Source: Pseudomonadota bacterium (GTDB taxonomy: Bacteria; Pseudomonadota; Alphaproteobacteria; Azospirillales; Azospirillaceae). From it: a stretch of DNA of 63,345 nucleotides. Below are positions 55,854 to 63,345 of this stretch, piece by piece (positions within the stretch are counted from its first letter, which is position 1; every line of letters begins with the position of its first letter). The position numbers were made by a program, and so were the translations under genes. The stretch is from the NCBI GenBank assembly GCA_023411035.1, contig JAEYPE010000152.1, forward strand, positions 1 through 63,345, in the 5' to 3' direction. A model generated the notes under the pieces. The model had not been told where the DNA came from and searched no databases. It worked only from the letters and a program-made list of their open reading frames with translations.

Positions 55854-57359
55854 GTGACAAGACGCGCCCATCATCGGTGGTTCGGGACCCTCGCCGCCGC
55901 CCTGCTGGCGGTAACGCTGGCCCCGCAGCCGGCGCAGGCGGAGCCCCGCTTCGTCCCCGGCCCCTGCTGGTTCTCCGTGCCGGAGGGAGAGGCCGCGCTG
56001 TGCGGAACCGTCGGCGTGCCCGACCGGCGCGACCGCCCGGCGACGCGGGCCTTCCGCCTGCCGGTCGTCGTGCTGCTGTCCACCGCCAGGCAACCCTCTC
56101 CCGATCCGGTCCTGTTCCTGGAGGGCGGCCCCGGCGCCTCCCCCTTCGGCAGCGGCGAGGCGGTGGAGGAGCGGATGGAGGTCTGGTGGTCCCTGACCGC
56201 CGGACTCCGCCGGACCCGCAACGTGGTGCTGTTCGACCCGCGCGGCGCCGGACGGGCGGAACCGGACACCGACTGCCCGGAACTGGACGTGCTGGGCGCC
56301 GCGCCGCGTCCCCGCCCGGTGTCGCGGGAACGCCGCGCCGCGATGGAGCGGACGGCCATTGTCGCCTGCCGCGACCGCTTCACCGCCGCCGGGCTGGACG
56401 GCGCCATGTTCACCACCCCCACCGCCGCCGACGACGCCATGGACATCGCCGCGGCGCTGGGTGCGCAGCGGATCAATCTGTTCGCCGTGTCCTACGGCAC
56501 GCGGGTGGCTCTGGAAATCCTGCGACGCCACGGCGGGCGGGTGCGCACGGCGGTGCTCGATTCCATCTATCCGCCCGACGTGAACGCGACGGAGGAGGCG
56601 CCCTGGCTGGCCCACCGGGCCTTCCGGCGGCTGTTCGACGACTGCGCGGCCAACCGCGCCTGCCGCGCCGCCTATCCGGACCTGGAGCGCCATCTTTTGG
56701 AACTGGTGGAGCGGCTGGGCAAGACCCCGGTGGACGTGCCCGTCGGCGATCCGGCGATTCCGCGCTGGATACGGCTGGACAGCGCCGCCGCCCTGTCGGC
56801 CCTGCTGGAAGCCATGGCCGAGGGGGAGAGCGTTCCCCGCCTGCCTGCCCTGATCGAACGGGCGTGGCGCGGGCGCTACGACCGGCTGTCCGACTGGGTG
56901 CCCGTCCCCTGGTTGGGCGATCCTGACTCGGCGGAGGGCATGGCCTTCTCCATCGAATGCCGCGAGACGGTGAATCCCGCCGACCCGCTGCGGCTGGCCG
57001 ACAGCGCGCGCCGCTTCGCCCCCTATGGCGCCGTCATCGCCGACGACCCCGGCCGGCGCGTCTGCGCCCGATGGCCCGCCGCCGTGCAGGAGGTGTTCGA
57101 GCGGCTGCCGGTGGCCAGCCCGGTGCCGGTTCTGCTGCTGTCCGGCGCCTATGACCCGCTGACCCCGCCGGAATGGGCGGAGCGCGCCGCGGCGACCCTG
57201 CCGAAAAGCCGGCATCTGGTCTTCCGCAGCGCCGGCCATCTGGTCACCGCGTCGGACGACTGCGCCGTTGCCGCCGCGACCCAGTTCGTGGAGTCGGAAA
57301 GCCTGCCCGCCAACGCCTGCCCGGCGGCGGGGAAGCCGCCGGGGTTCGAGCCTCCATAA
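55854..57359 (+). CDS. Secreted alpha/beta hydrolase with TAP-like C-terminus
   Basis: A hydrolase of about 501 residues with a signal peptide (FGTLAAALLAVTLAPQ, cleavage after AQA). Marks are FLEGGPGASPFG (oxyanion region), DPRGAGRAEPD, the nucleophile elbow AVSYGTRVAL, the Asp in SGAYDPLTPPEWA and the His in AGHLV. It resembles tripeptidyl aminopeptidases and proline iminopeptidase-like enzymes. The GTG at 55854 with AGGACGA gives a normal signal peptide; longer starts at 55680 or 55710 add unlikely sequence. Substrate unknown. Confidence 0.85.
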   Translation: MTRRAHHRWFGTLAAALLAVTLAPQPAQAEPRFVPGPCWFSVPEGEAALCGTVGVPDRRDRPATRAFRLPVVVLLSTARQPSPDPVLFLEGGPGASPFGSGEAVEERMEVWWSLTAGLRRTRNVVLFDPRGAGRAEPDTDCPELDVLGAAPRPRPVSRERRAAMERTAIVACRDRFTAAGLDGAMFTTPTAADDAMDIAAALGAQRINLFAVSYGTRVALEILRRHGGRVRTAVLDSIYPPDVNATEEAPWLAHRAFRRLFDDCAANRACRAAYPDLERHLLELVERLGKTPVDVPVGDPAIPRWIRLDSAAALSALLEAMAEGESVPRLPALIERAWRGRYDRLSDWVPVPWLGDPDSAEGMAFSIECRETVNPADPLRLADSARRFAPYGAVIADDPGRRVCARWPAAVQEVFERLPVASPVPVLLLSGAYDPLTPPEWAERAAATLPKSRHLVFRSAGHLVTASDDCAVAAATQFVESESLPANACPAAGKPPGFEPP

Positions 57360-57377
57360 GCCCTCTAGGCGTTTTTT
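57360..57377 (+). terminator. Weak terminator after the hydrolase gene
   Basis: A short GCC/GGC stem around CTCTA followed by a T6 run lies between the convergent hydrolase and speE stops. The stem is only three to four base pairs. Confidence 0.35.
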
Positions 57378-57378
57378 C

Positions 57379-58245
57379 CTACTTCAGCGCATCCAGCATG
57401 AAGGCCGGCAGGGCGAAGCTGGCGGCGTGGATGTCGGGCGTATAGTAGCGGGTGGCCAGCCCCGCCGCATCGAAGCGCGGACGGATCGCCTCCGCCGTCT
57501 GGCGGCGCAGCGCCGCGTCGTCGGTCGCCCAGCCGAAGGCCATGAAGCCCCCGTAATAGCTGGGCACCGGCGCCACGAAGAAGCCGGCGTCCTGGAACAG
57601 CCGGCCCAGCCGCCGGTGGCTGTCCTTCAGTTCGCCCGGCTGGAGGAAGGGCACGCCGTTCTGGGTGACCAGCACGCCGCCGGGCGTCAGCCGGGCCTTG
57701 CAGTCGGCGTAGAATTCCTCCGTGAAGAGGACGGCGCCCGGCCCGTGGGGATCGGTGGAATCGACGATGATGACGTCGAAACGCTCCGTGGTTTCCTTTA
57801 CGAAGGCGCAGCCGTCGGCGATCACCAGATCGGTGCGCGGATCGTCGAAGGCACCGGCGCTGATGGACGGAAGGTGGGCGATGGACAGGTCCACCACGGA
57901 CCGGTCGATCTCCACCATGGTCACCCGCTCCACCGCCTTGTGCTCCAGGCAGCGGCGCAGCATCCCGCCGTCGCCGCCGCCCACGATCAGCACGCGGCGG
58001 ACGCGCCCATGCGCCAGGATCGGCACATGGGTCAGCATCTCGTGATAGACGAACTCGTCGCCCTCGGTGGTCTGGATGACGCCGTCCAGCGCCATCACGC
58101 GGCCCAGAACCGGGTTTTCGAAGATCACCAGATCCTGGAGGCCGGTGCGGTCGCGGTGCAGGACGCGGCCCATGCGCAGGCGCTGGGCCACGTCCGGATA
58201 CAGCGTCTCGTCGTACCAGCCGTCTTCGGAAGCGCCGCCGGTCAT
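57379..58245 (-). CDS. speE: Spermidine synthase
   Basis: A 288-residue aminopropyltransferase. The SAM-type fold has VLIVGGGDGGMLRRCLEH and MVEIDRSVVDLS; DSTDPHGPGAVLFTEEFY carries the catalytic Asp. It makes spermidine from putrescine and decarboxylated SAM. Its start overlaps the speD stop by four bases (ATGA). Confidence 0.96.
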   Translation of the reverse strand: MTGGASEDGWYDETLYPDVAQRLRMGRVLHRDRTGLQDLVIFENPVLGRVMALDGVIQTTEGDEFVYHEMLTHVPILAHGRVRRVLIVGGGDGGMLRRCLEHKAVERVTMVEIDRSVVDLSIAHLPSISAGAFDDPRTDLVIADGCAFVKETTERFDVIIVDSTDPHGPGAVLFTEEFYADCKARLTPGGVLVTQNGVPFLQPGELKDSHRRLGRLFQDAGFFVAPVPSYYGGFMAFGWATDDAALRRQTAEAIRPRFDAAGLATRYYTPDIHAASFALPAFMLDALK

Positions 58246-58751
58246 GACTCGGTTTCGCCGCGCAGCAGCTCGTCGCACTTCACGCCGGTCGGCTTGAAGG
58301 CGCGCTCCAGCACCGGGATGGCCTTCATGGGCTGGGCGTCGCCGCACATGAAGATGTCCAGCGCGGCGTACCCGCGTTCCGGCCAGGTGTGGATGCTGAT
58401 GTGCGATTCGGCCAGCACCGCCACGCCGGAGATGCCGCCGTTCGGCGTGAAATGGTGCAGGTGGATGTGGAGGAGCGTCGCCCCCGCCACCTCGACCGAC
58501 TCGATCAGGGTGGAGCGGACATGGTCCAGCTCGTCAAGACGCTCCGCACCCCACAGATCGACGATCAGGTGCGTGCCGGCGCAGACCTTGCCATCGCGGA
58601 CGATGAAATGGTCCTTCCGGTCGTCTTGGGATTCCTTCCAAGGACCAGTGGTGACGTTGGTCCGGTCGGAGTTGTGACCTTCCGCTTGGGCTTTCCTTGG
58701 ATCGCTTCCCAAGTCCATCCCCAATTGGAAGAGAGAAGCGGTCTTCGCCAT
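58242..58751 (-). CDS. speD: S-adenosylmethionine decarboxylase proenzyme
   Basis: A 169-residue short prokaryotic SpeD. The self-cleavage site is Glu-Ser in LAESHISIHTWPE, where Ser becomes the pyruvoyl cofactor; the Cys/His proton donors are in FMCGDAQP and nearby. It supplies decarboxylated SAM to SpeE. GGGGAG precedes the start. The leader (58752-58978) has a short hairpin CCGCGC/GCGCGG near 58780. Confidence 0.96.
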   Translation of the reverse strand: MAKTASLFQLGMDLGSDPRKAQAEGHNSDRTNVTTGPWKESQDDRKDHFIVRDGKVCAGTHLIVDLWGAERLDELDHVRSTLIESVEVAGATLLHIHLHHFTPNGGISGVAVLAESHISIHTWPERGYAALDIFMCGDAQPMKAIPVLERAFKPTGVKCDELLRGETES

Positions 58752-58978
58752 CGTTCTCCCCCATCAGCAGATGTTCCGCGCAGCTGGCGCGGAGAAGCGC
58801 CGCATATGGGATAAATTGGCATGCGAATCAATAGAATTCTGCCCCCCGCGTCCCTTTATGCTTCGATCCAGCCCTCTGGTGTGGCGCACGGCGTGCGCGC
58901 ATAATTGGTTTTCCTTTTTCCTCCGGACCTTCTCCGCGCCGCCCCGTCCCGAAGGTCCCGTTCCGGAGTCCGGTGCCC

Positions 58979-59740
58979 ATGACCCGCAAACCGCTGATCG
59001 GCGTTCCCGCCTGCACCCGCATGATGGGCGAGCATCCCTTCCACGTCGTCGGCGACAAATATGTGCGCGCGGTGTCGGACGGGGCCGGCGGCATGCCGCT
59101 GCTGATCCCGGCGCTGGGGACGGCGCTGGACATGGACGACGTGGCCGGGCAGCTCGATGGGCTGCTGGTCACCGGAAGTCCGTCGAACGTGGAGCCGCAC
59201 CGCTACGGCGGATCGCCCAGCGAGCCGGGCACCCTGCACGATCCGGAGCGCGACGACACCACCCTGCCGCTGATCCGCGCCGCTCTGGAGTTGGGCGTGC
59301 CGCTGCTGGGCATCTGCCGGGGCTTCCAGGAGCTGAACGTGGCGCTGGGCGGCACGCTGCACCAGCGGGTGCATGAGGTGCCGGGCTATTCCAACCACCG
59401 GGAGGACAAGGAAGCGCCGCTTGCCGTTCAGTACGGGCCGGCGCACAGCGTCCGGCTGACCCCCGGCGGCGTGCTGGAAGCGTTGGCCGGCGGGGCCGCG
59501 GAGGTGACCGTGAACTCCCTGCACGGGCAGGGGATCGACCGGCTGGCCGACGGGCTGGCCGTGGAGGCGATGGCGGAGGATGGGCTGGTCGAGGCGGTCC
59601 GGGTGGCGGGAGCGCCGGCCTTCGCGCTGGCCGTTCAGTGGCACCCGGAATGGCGGTTCTGGGAAAACCCGCTGTCGGCGGCGATCCTGCGCGCCTTCGG
59701 AAGCGCCGCCGCCGAGCGGGCACGGCGGCGCCATTCCTGA
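58979..59740 (+). CDS. Gamma-glutamyl-gamma-aminobutyrate hydrolase (PuuD-like, class I GATase)
   Basis: A 253-residue class I glutamine amidotransferase fold. The nucleophile Cys is in LLGICRGFQELNV and the His-Glu pair in VQWHPEWR. PuuD releases GABA from gamma-glutamyl-GABA in putrescine breakdown; the polyamine genes lie just upstream in the opposite direction, which fits. A GTG at 58973 is an alternative start. Confidence 0.9.
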   Translation: MTRKPLIGVPACTRMMGEHPFHVVGDKYVRAVSDGAGGMPLLIPALGTALDMDDVAGQLDGLLVTGSPSNVEPHRYGGSPSEPGTLHDPERDDTTLPLIRAALELGVPLLGICRGFQELNVALGGTLHQRVHEVPGYSNHREDKEAPLAVQYGPAHSVRLTPGGVLEALAGGAAEVTVNSLHGQGIDRLADGLAVEAMAEDGLVEAVRVAGAPAFALAVQWHPEWRFWENPLSAAILRAFGSAAAERARRRHS

Positions 59741-59817
59741 AAGATGGTTTCAGGACAATAGATCAAGTCAATGATCGGCAGGTGCCGCGTGCCCGTGAAT
59801 TGGGCACGCCCCCACCA

Positions 59818-60324
59818 TCAGCCGGCGCGCGAGACGCGGCGCAGGAAGTCGATGAGCTGCGCCTGCTCTTCCGCCGAGAGATCCTTCACCATGGCCTTGT
59901 CGTGGGCCTGGATGCGCGGAATCAGCTCATCCAGCAGCTTCTCCCCTTCCGGGGACAGGCGGAGCGCGTAGGAGCGGCGATCGTTGGGCGAGGGCGCCCG
60001 GATGACCAGCCCGCGCGACTCGAGCCGGTCGATGACCGCGACCATGGTCGAACGGTCGATGCCCACCGCCGAGCCCAGATCGGACTGCGACAGGCCCTCG
60101 TTCTCCTTGATCATGATCAGCACGCCGAACTGGCCCGGCGTCATGTCGTGGGGCGCCACGGCGTTCTGGAAGCTCTGGAAAACGGCCACCTGCGCCTTGC
60201 GCAGGTTGTAGCCGACCAGCTCCGGCAGGGGGCCGAGAGCCATCTTTCCGGTCTTGCTGGGACGCTGGCGGGTGCGCCGGTCCGAGGGGGTGGGACGGTC
60301 GGTGTCGGTCAACGGGAAAGCCAT
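59818..60324 (-). CDS. MarR-family transcriptional regulator
   Basis: A 168-residue MarR protein. The helix-turn-helix reads GLSQSDLGSAVGIDRSTMVAVIDRLESRG and the wing NDRRSYALRLSPEGEKLL. It diverges from the region containing the probable small RNA and the FAH-family gene, which it may regulate. TTGACTTGTCTATAGG in the gap could include its operator. Confidence 0.9.
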   Translation of the reverse strand: MAFPLTDTDRPTPSDRRTRQRPSKTGKMALGPLPELVGYNLRKAQVAVFQSFQNAVAPHDMTPGQFGVLIMIKENEGLSQSDLGSAVGIDRSTMVAVIDRLESRGLVIRAPSPNDRRSYALRLSPEGEKLLDELIPRIQAHDKAMVKDLSAEEQAQLIDFLRRVSRAG

Positions 60325-60364
60325 CGTTTATTGACTTGTCTATAGGCCGTGTAAAATGCAGGCA

Positions 60365-60648
60365 GGTGCTTCTTTTGTCAGCAAGAACAACGCAATCCAT
60401 TTCGAATGCATAGCAGCCATTCCCGCTGCGCATTGGTTGCTCCTGAAAGCGGCTCCACCTCTACCCCTACGAAGTGATCGCGCCCCTGATACCCGGCCCC
60501 CCGGAGACAGGCATGCCGGCGCGGTTGCCCGTCGACGGTTCATTCCCCTGCCGCAGGCGGGCTCCGACAACGGAGCTTCCGACGCCCGGTCCCCCCCAGA
60601 CCGGGCGTCATCGTGCAAAAGCCCCGGCCCAACGGCTGGGGCTTTTTT
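60365..60648 (+). ncRNA. Probable small RNA or regulated leader
   Basis: The 386-bp gap 60325-60710 has no convincing gene but ends with three consecutive hairpins: GCTCCG/CGGAGC (60561-60576), GACGCCCGGTC/GACCGGGCGTC (60581-60609) and the terminator at 60617. A possible promoter TTGACT...TAAAAT lies at about 60330-60357. The transcript could be an independent small RNA or the attenuated leader of the FAH gene. The 5' end is a guess. Confidence 0.45.
60617..60648 (+). terminator. Strong rho-independent terminator upstream of the FAH gene
   Basis: AAAAGCCCC and GGGGCTTTT pair (60617-60625 with 60638-60646) with an inner CC/GG pair in the loop and a T6 tail. No gene ends just before it. Confidence 0.88.
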
Positions 60649-60710
60649 CCGGTGCTCTTTCCGGTAGGGTGGTTGCCCGAACCGCACCCCATCCGAAAGA
60701 AAGGCGCGCC

Positions 60711-61394
60711 ATGGCCTACGCCGTTCCCCTGTGGCCCCAGCCCACCGTTCCGGTCGCCGGCGGCGATCCGTTCCCGGTCCGCCGCATCTACTGCGTCGGC
60801 CGCAACTACGCCGCCCACGCGCGCGAGATGGGGGCCGATCCGGACCGCGAGCCGCCCTTCTTCTTCATGAAGCCCGCCGACGCCATCGTCGCCGACGGCA
60901 CCGCCATCCCCTACCCGCCCAAGACCGCCAACCTGCACCATGAGATCGAGCTGGTCGTGGCCATCGGCACCGGCGGGCGGGACATCCCGGTGGAAAGCGC
61001 GCTGGACCATGTCTACGGCTACGCCGTGGGGCTGGACATGACCCGCCGCGACCTTCAGAACGCGGCGAAGAAGGAAGGCAAGCCCTGGGACATGGGCAAG
61101 GGCTTCGACCGGTCCGCCCCCTGCGGCACGCTGCGCTGCGCCGCCGACATCGGCCATCCCGGCAAGGGCGCCGTGACGCTGTCCGTCAACGGCGCGCTGC
61201 GCCAGAAGGGCGACCTGTCCGACCTGATCTGGTCCGTGTCCGAAACGATCTCCTATCTGTCGGGATTGGTGGAGCTTCAGCCAGGCGACCTGATCTACAC
61301 CGGCACGCCGGAGGGCGTCGGCCCCGTCGTGACCGGCGACCGGCTGGAGGGGGCCGTCGAGGGCGTCGGCACCATCGCCGTCACCATTGCCTGA
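60711..61394 (+). CDS. Fumarylacetoacetate hydrolase family protein
   Basis: A 227-residue FAH-fold enzyme. Metal-binding acidic residues are in LHHEIELVVAIG and GLDMTRRD; YTGTPEGVGPV is typical of the family, which includes acylpyruvases and oxaloacetate decarboxylases. The N-terminus VRRIYCVGRNYAAHAREMG fits the acylpyruvase type. Substrate not certain. AAAGAAAGG precedes the start. Confidence 0.92.
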   Translation: MAYAVPLWPQPTVPVAGGDPFPVRRIYCVGRNYAAHAREMGADPDREPPFFFMKPADAIVADGTAIPYPPKTANLHHEIELVVAIGTGGRDIPVESALDHVYGYAVGLDMTRRDLQNAAKKEGKPWDMGKGFDRSAPCGTLRCAADIGHPGKGAVTLSVNGALRQKGDLSDLIWSVSETISYLSGLVELQPGDLIYTGTPEGVGPVVTGDRLEGAVEGVGTIAVTIA

Positions 61395-61419
61395 AGCCGG
61401 AGAGACGGACCACCGGACG

Positions 61420-62214
61420 ATGCGCATCGCCACCTGGAACATCAACTCCGTCCGCATGCGGATGGACCTGCTGCTGCGCCTCATCGACGAGACGCAGCCG
61501 GACGTCATCTGCCTTCAGGAAACCAAGGTCGTGGACGCGGACTTCCCCATGGCCCCGCTGGCCGAAAAGGGATACGTCCACGCCCACATCCACGGGATGA
61601 AGAGCTATAACGGCGTCGCCATCCTGTCGAAGCTGCCCTTCGCGTCGCGCGACGTGCAGCACTGGTGCGGCAAGCAGGACTGCCGCCACGTCTTCGCCGA
61701 ACTGCCGGGCGGGATCGAACTGCACAGCGTCTACATCCCGGCGGGCGGAGACATTCCAGACCCCGAACAGAACGACAAGTTCGCACACAAGCTTCAGTTC
61801 GTTGACGAAATGACCGAGTGGTGGACGACCCGGCGCAGCCCGGACCGCCGCATGGTCATGGTGGGCGACCTGAACATCGCGCCGCTGGAGAACGACGTCT
61901 GGAGCCACAAGGAGCTTCTGAAGGTCGTCTCGCACACCCCGGTGGAGGTGGCCAAGCTGACGGCGATGCAGGCATCCATCGGCTGGGTGGACGCGGTGCG
62001 CCATTTCGTTCCGCCCACGGAAAAGCTCTACACCTGGTGGAGCTACCGCGCGAAGGACTGGGCGGCCTCCGACCGGGGCCGGAGGTTGGACCACATCTGG
62101 GTCACCCCGCCGCTGAAGGACGCGCTGAAGGGCCACCGCATCCTGCGCGAAGCCCGCGGCTGGGAGCCGAAGCCGTCCGACCATGTTCCGGTGATGGTGG
62201 ATCTGGACGTGTGA
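61420..62214 (+). CDS. xthA: Exodeoxyribonuclease III
   Basis: A 264-residue AP endonuclease/3'-5' exonuclease. The metal Glu is in ICLQETKV, the Asp-Asn pair in MVGDLNIAP, and the terminal Asp-His in PSDHVPVMVDLDV. It repairs abasic sites. It follows the FAH gene by 25 bp. The ATG at 61420 gives the standard N-terminus MRIATWNINSVR. Confidence 0.96.
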   Translation: MRIATWNINSVRMRMDLLLRLIDETQPDVICLQETKVVDADFPMAPLAEKGYVHAHIHGMKSYNGVAILSKLPFASRDVQHWCGKQDCRHVFAELPGGIELHSVYIPAGGDIPDPEQNDKFAHKLQFVDEMTEWWTTRRSPDRRMVMVGDLNIAPLENDVWSHKELLKVVSHTPVEVAKLTAMQASIGWVDAVRHFVPPTEKLYTWWSYRAKDWAASDRGRRLDHIWVTPPLKDALKGHRILREARGWEPKPSDHVPVMVDLDV

Positions 62215-62240
62215 TGGGGCGGGAATAGAAGGCAGTGTTC

Positions 62241-62312
62241 ACCACAGAGACACGGAGACACAGGGGGGTTCCAAGAAGCAACTCTCTGTGATTTTCTTCG
62301 TGTCTTTGTGGT
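62241..62312. repeat. Large dispersed inverted repeat (ACCACAxAGACACG arms)
   Basis: The left arm ACCACAGAGACACGGAG and the complement of the right arm ACCACAAAGACACGAAG differ at two positions; arms then continue to CACAG. It lies between the convergent xthA and phosphatase genes. It is related to the smaller element at 32897. Confidence 0.85.
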
Positions 62313-62319
62313 TCATCCC

Positions 62320-62904
62320 TTACATTTCGACCAGCGGCACATTCATTGCCACCACCACCGGCGTCCCGTCGTCCGCGACCCGGAAGCGATGGGCGCAGCC
62401 GTCGGTCAGGCGGTGGACGGGTTTGCCGACCATGTCCCAACCGGTCGCCAGCGCGTAGAGCGCCCGTATCACCCCGTTGTGGGCCACCGCCCCGGTCGGC
62501 ACACCCCGCGCGCCCACCTCCGCCAGCCAGGGGATCAGCCGCTTCTGCACGTCGCGCGGGCTTTCCCCGCCCGGCGCCCGGAAGTCGAGGCCGAGTTGCT
62601 CGCGGTCCGCGGTCAGGGCGCCGCTGGCCCGCAGTTCCTCCAGCAGACGGCCTTCCCACTCTCCCCAACTCATCTCCACCAGACGGGGTTCCGGCGCGGG
62701 GTCGAGGCCGAGCAGCCGGGCCGTCTCCCAGGCCCGCCGCTTCGGGCTGGCGACCCAGCGGTAGTTCCGGACGTCTTCCGGCAACCGCCAGCGCGCGACT
62801 CGGACGCGGCCCTCGTCGGACAGCGGCTCGTCGATGCCGCCCTGGAGACGGTGCGCGGCGTTCCATGCGGTCGGCCCATGGCGCAGGATGATGAGGTCGG
62901 TCAT
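62320..62904 (-). CDS. Histidine phosphatase family protein
   Basis: A 194-residue phosphoglycerate-mutase-like protein. The phospho-His is in ILRHGPTAWN and the second catalytic His in AVAHNGVIRAL. Members include PhoE-type phosphatases. Its start overlaps the upstream glycosyltransferase stop by four bases, so they share an operon. Confidence 0.9.
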   Translation of the reverse strand: MTDLIILRHGPTAWNAAHRLQGGIDEPLSDEGRVRVARWRLPEDVRNYRWVASPKRRAWETARLLGLDPAPEPRLVEMSWGEWEGRLLEELRASGALTADREQLGLDFRAPGGESPRDVQKRLIPWLAEVGARGVPTGAVAHNGVIRALYALATGWDMVGKPVHRLTDGCAHRFRVADDGTPVVVAMNVPLVEM

Positions 62905-63345
62905 GGGCTCCCCTTCCGCACGGCCCGCCGGACCACCGCGTCCAGCAGGCCCACCGCGATGGACAAATCATGCTCCGCGGCGGCGGTGCGGCGCGCGGCC
63001 TCCCCGAAACGGCGCAGCGTGCCGGGGTCGTCGAGCAGCGTTCCGACCGCGGCGGCGAAGGCGTCCGCGTCGCCCACCGGAGGCAGCAGGCCGGTCACCC
63101 CGTCCCGCACCACGTCCGGCACCCCGCCTGTGCGTCCCGCCACCACCGGCAGTCCGGCGGCCTGGGCCTCCAGCAGGGCCATCCCGTAGGCTTCGTTCAC
63201 CGCCGGCCAGACCATCAGGTCGGCGGCGGCGTAGAGGGCGGCGAGGCCGGACGGGTCCTGCTGGCCGAGGAACCTTACCCCCTCCCTTGCGAAGCTCTCG
63301 CGCAAACCAAAGGTTTGCGCTGACGCGGCAGGGGGGGCAACGGGG
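62901..63345 (-). CDS. Glycosyltransferase family 4 protein, cut by window end
   Basis: The C-terminal 147 residues of a GT-B enzyme: VRFLGQQDPSGLAALYAAAD, LMVWPAVNEAYGMALLEAQA (acidic EX7E site) and VPDVVRDGVTGLLPPVGD. The frame is open to the window edge, so the N-terminal half lies outside. The segment encoded at 63300-63340 (SAQTFGLRESFA) coincides with a DNA palindrome and may be a repeat inserted in frame. Confidence 0.85.
   Translation of the reverse strand, partial: PVAPPAASAQTFGLRESFAREGVRFLGQQDPSGLAALYAAADLMVWPAVNEAYGMALLEAQAAGLPVVAGRTGGVPDVVRDGVTGLLPPVGDADAFAAAVGTLLDDPGTLRRFGEAARRTAAAEHDLSIAVGLLDAVVRRAVRKGSP
63300..63320. repeat. Palindrome GCGCAAACC-AAA-GGTTTGCGC inside the glycosyltransferase gene
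   Basis: Nine-base perfect arms around AAA, flanked by GGGAGGGGGT-type and GCCCCCC sequences like those of the REP-like element at 26117. Confidence 0.7.

Noticed and set aside
58752..58978. speF-type polyamine RNA leader before speD
   Set aside because: That motif precedes ornithine decarboxylase genes and I could not find its conserved blocks here; only a short hairpin is present.
60356..60667. 103-codon open frame in the MarR/FAH gap
   Set aside because: It runs through the three hairpins and the terminator and has no ribosome site; RNA explanation preferred.
60325..60710. Known 6S RNA, SRP RNA or riboswitch
   Set aside because: The conserved SRP loop and the usual riboswitch cores are absent; left as an unidentified RNA candidate.

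Overview
The window looks like part of the main chromosome of an Azospirillum species (Alphaproteobacteria, Rhodospirillales). Base composition is very GC-rich and coding density is high. The PII protein at 7204-7542 reads like the GlnZ paralogue of A. brasilense, followed by the aminotransferase gene known to lie beside it in that species. Most other genes are housekeeping genes: ftsK, dnaKJ, hrcA-grpE, rph-rdgB-hemW, mutS, glnD, metZ, murJ, trpS, speDE and xthA. The species assignment is by recognition, not by a database search.

Layout. 1-7.5 kb: end of a comM-type gene, a DUF308 membrane protein, lolA, ftsK, an aminotransferase and glnZ. 7.8-16 kb: ubiquinone hydroxylase, then a tesA-FIST-aldo/keto reductase-thpR operon diverging from a ybbA-ybbP type ABC system. 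16-25 kb: diguanylate cyclase, dnaJ and dnaK, small hypotheticals, a DUF1848 protein, a single-domain CheY, grpE and hrcA. 25-35 kb: the rph-rdgB-hemW-folA operon, the rsmI-yraN-sirB1-gshB operon, a divergent lpoA-like lipoprotein, a phasin, and metZ under a SAM-II riboswitch with a terminator. 35-44 kb: STAS and ribbon-helix-helix proteins, mutS, a stress protein, glnD, a glyoxalase-like protein and a PAP2 phosphatase. 44-46 kb: a plasmid-type repA with about a dozen iterons. 46-63 kb: amino-acid binding protein, hybrid histidine kinase, murJ-trpS-pcp, small metal-binding proteins, two MarR regulators, a secreted hydrolase, speD-speE, a glutamine amidotransferase-type hydrolase, an FAH-family protein with xthA, a histidine phosphatase and a partial glycosyltransferase.

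How the genes work together. GlnZ and its uridylyltransferase GlnD sit about 32 kb apart and form the core of nitrogen sensing. The chaperone genes lie in two clusters, and I find matching sigma-32-type promoters (GTTG, 18 bp, CCTAWAT) in front of both dnaK and hrcA. Methionine synthesis (metZ) and polyamine synthesis (speDE) both turn on S-adenosylmethionine.

The most notable find is a complete plasmid-like replication module at about 43.9-45.9 kb: a RepA_C-type initiator gene, repeats of TTGGCAATCGCCGAC on both sides of it, a short A+T-rich stretch, and a second short repeat family. It sits between ordinary core genes, with no partition, transfer or transposase genes beside it. Other non-coding signals worth checking are a perfect CtrA box, a 14-base C tract, a probable small RNA ending at 60648, an intercistronic hairpin between dnaK and dnaJ, and several dispersed palindromic repeats. 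I saw no tRNA, rRNA, CRISPR array, insertion sequence or prophage gene.
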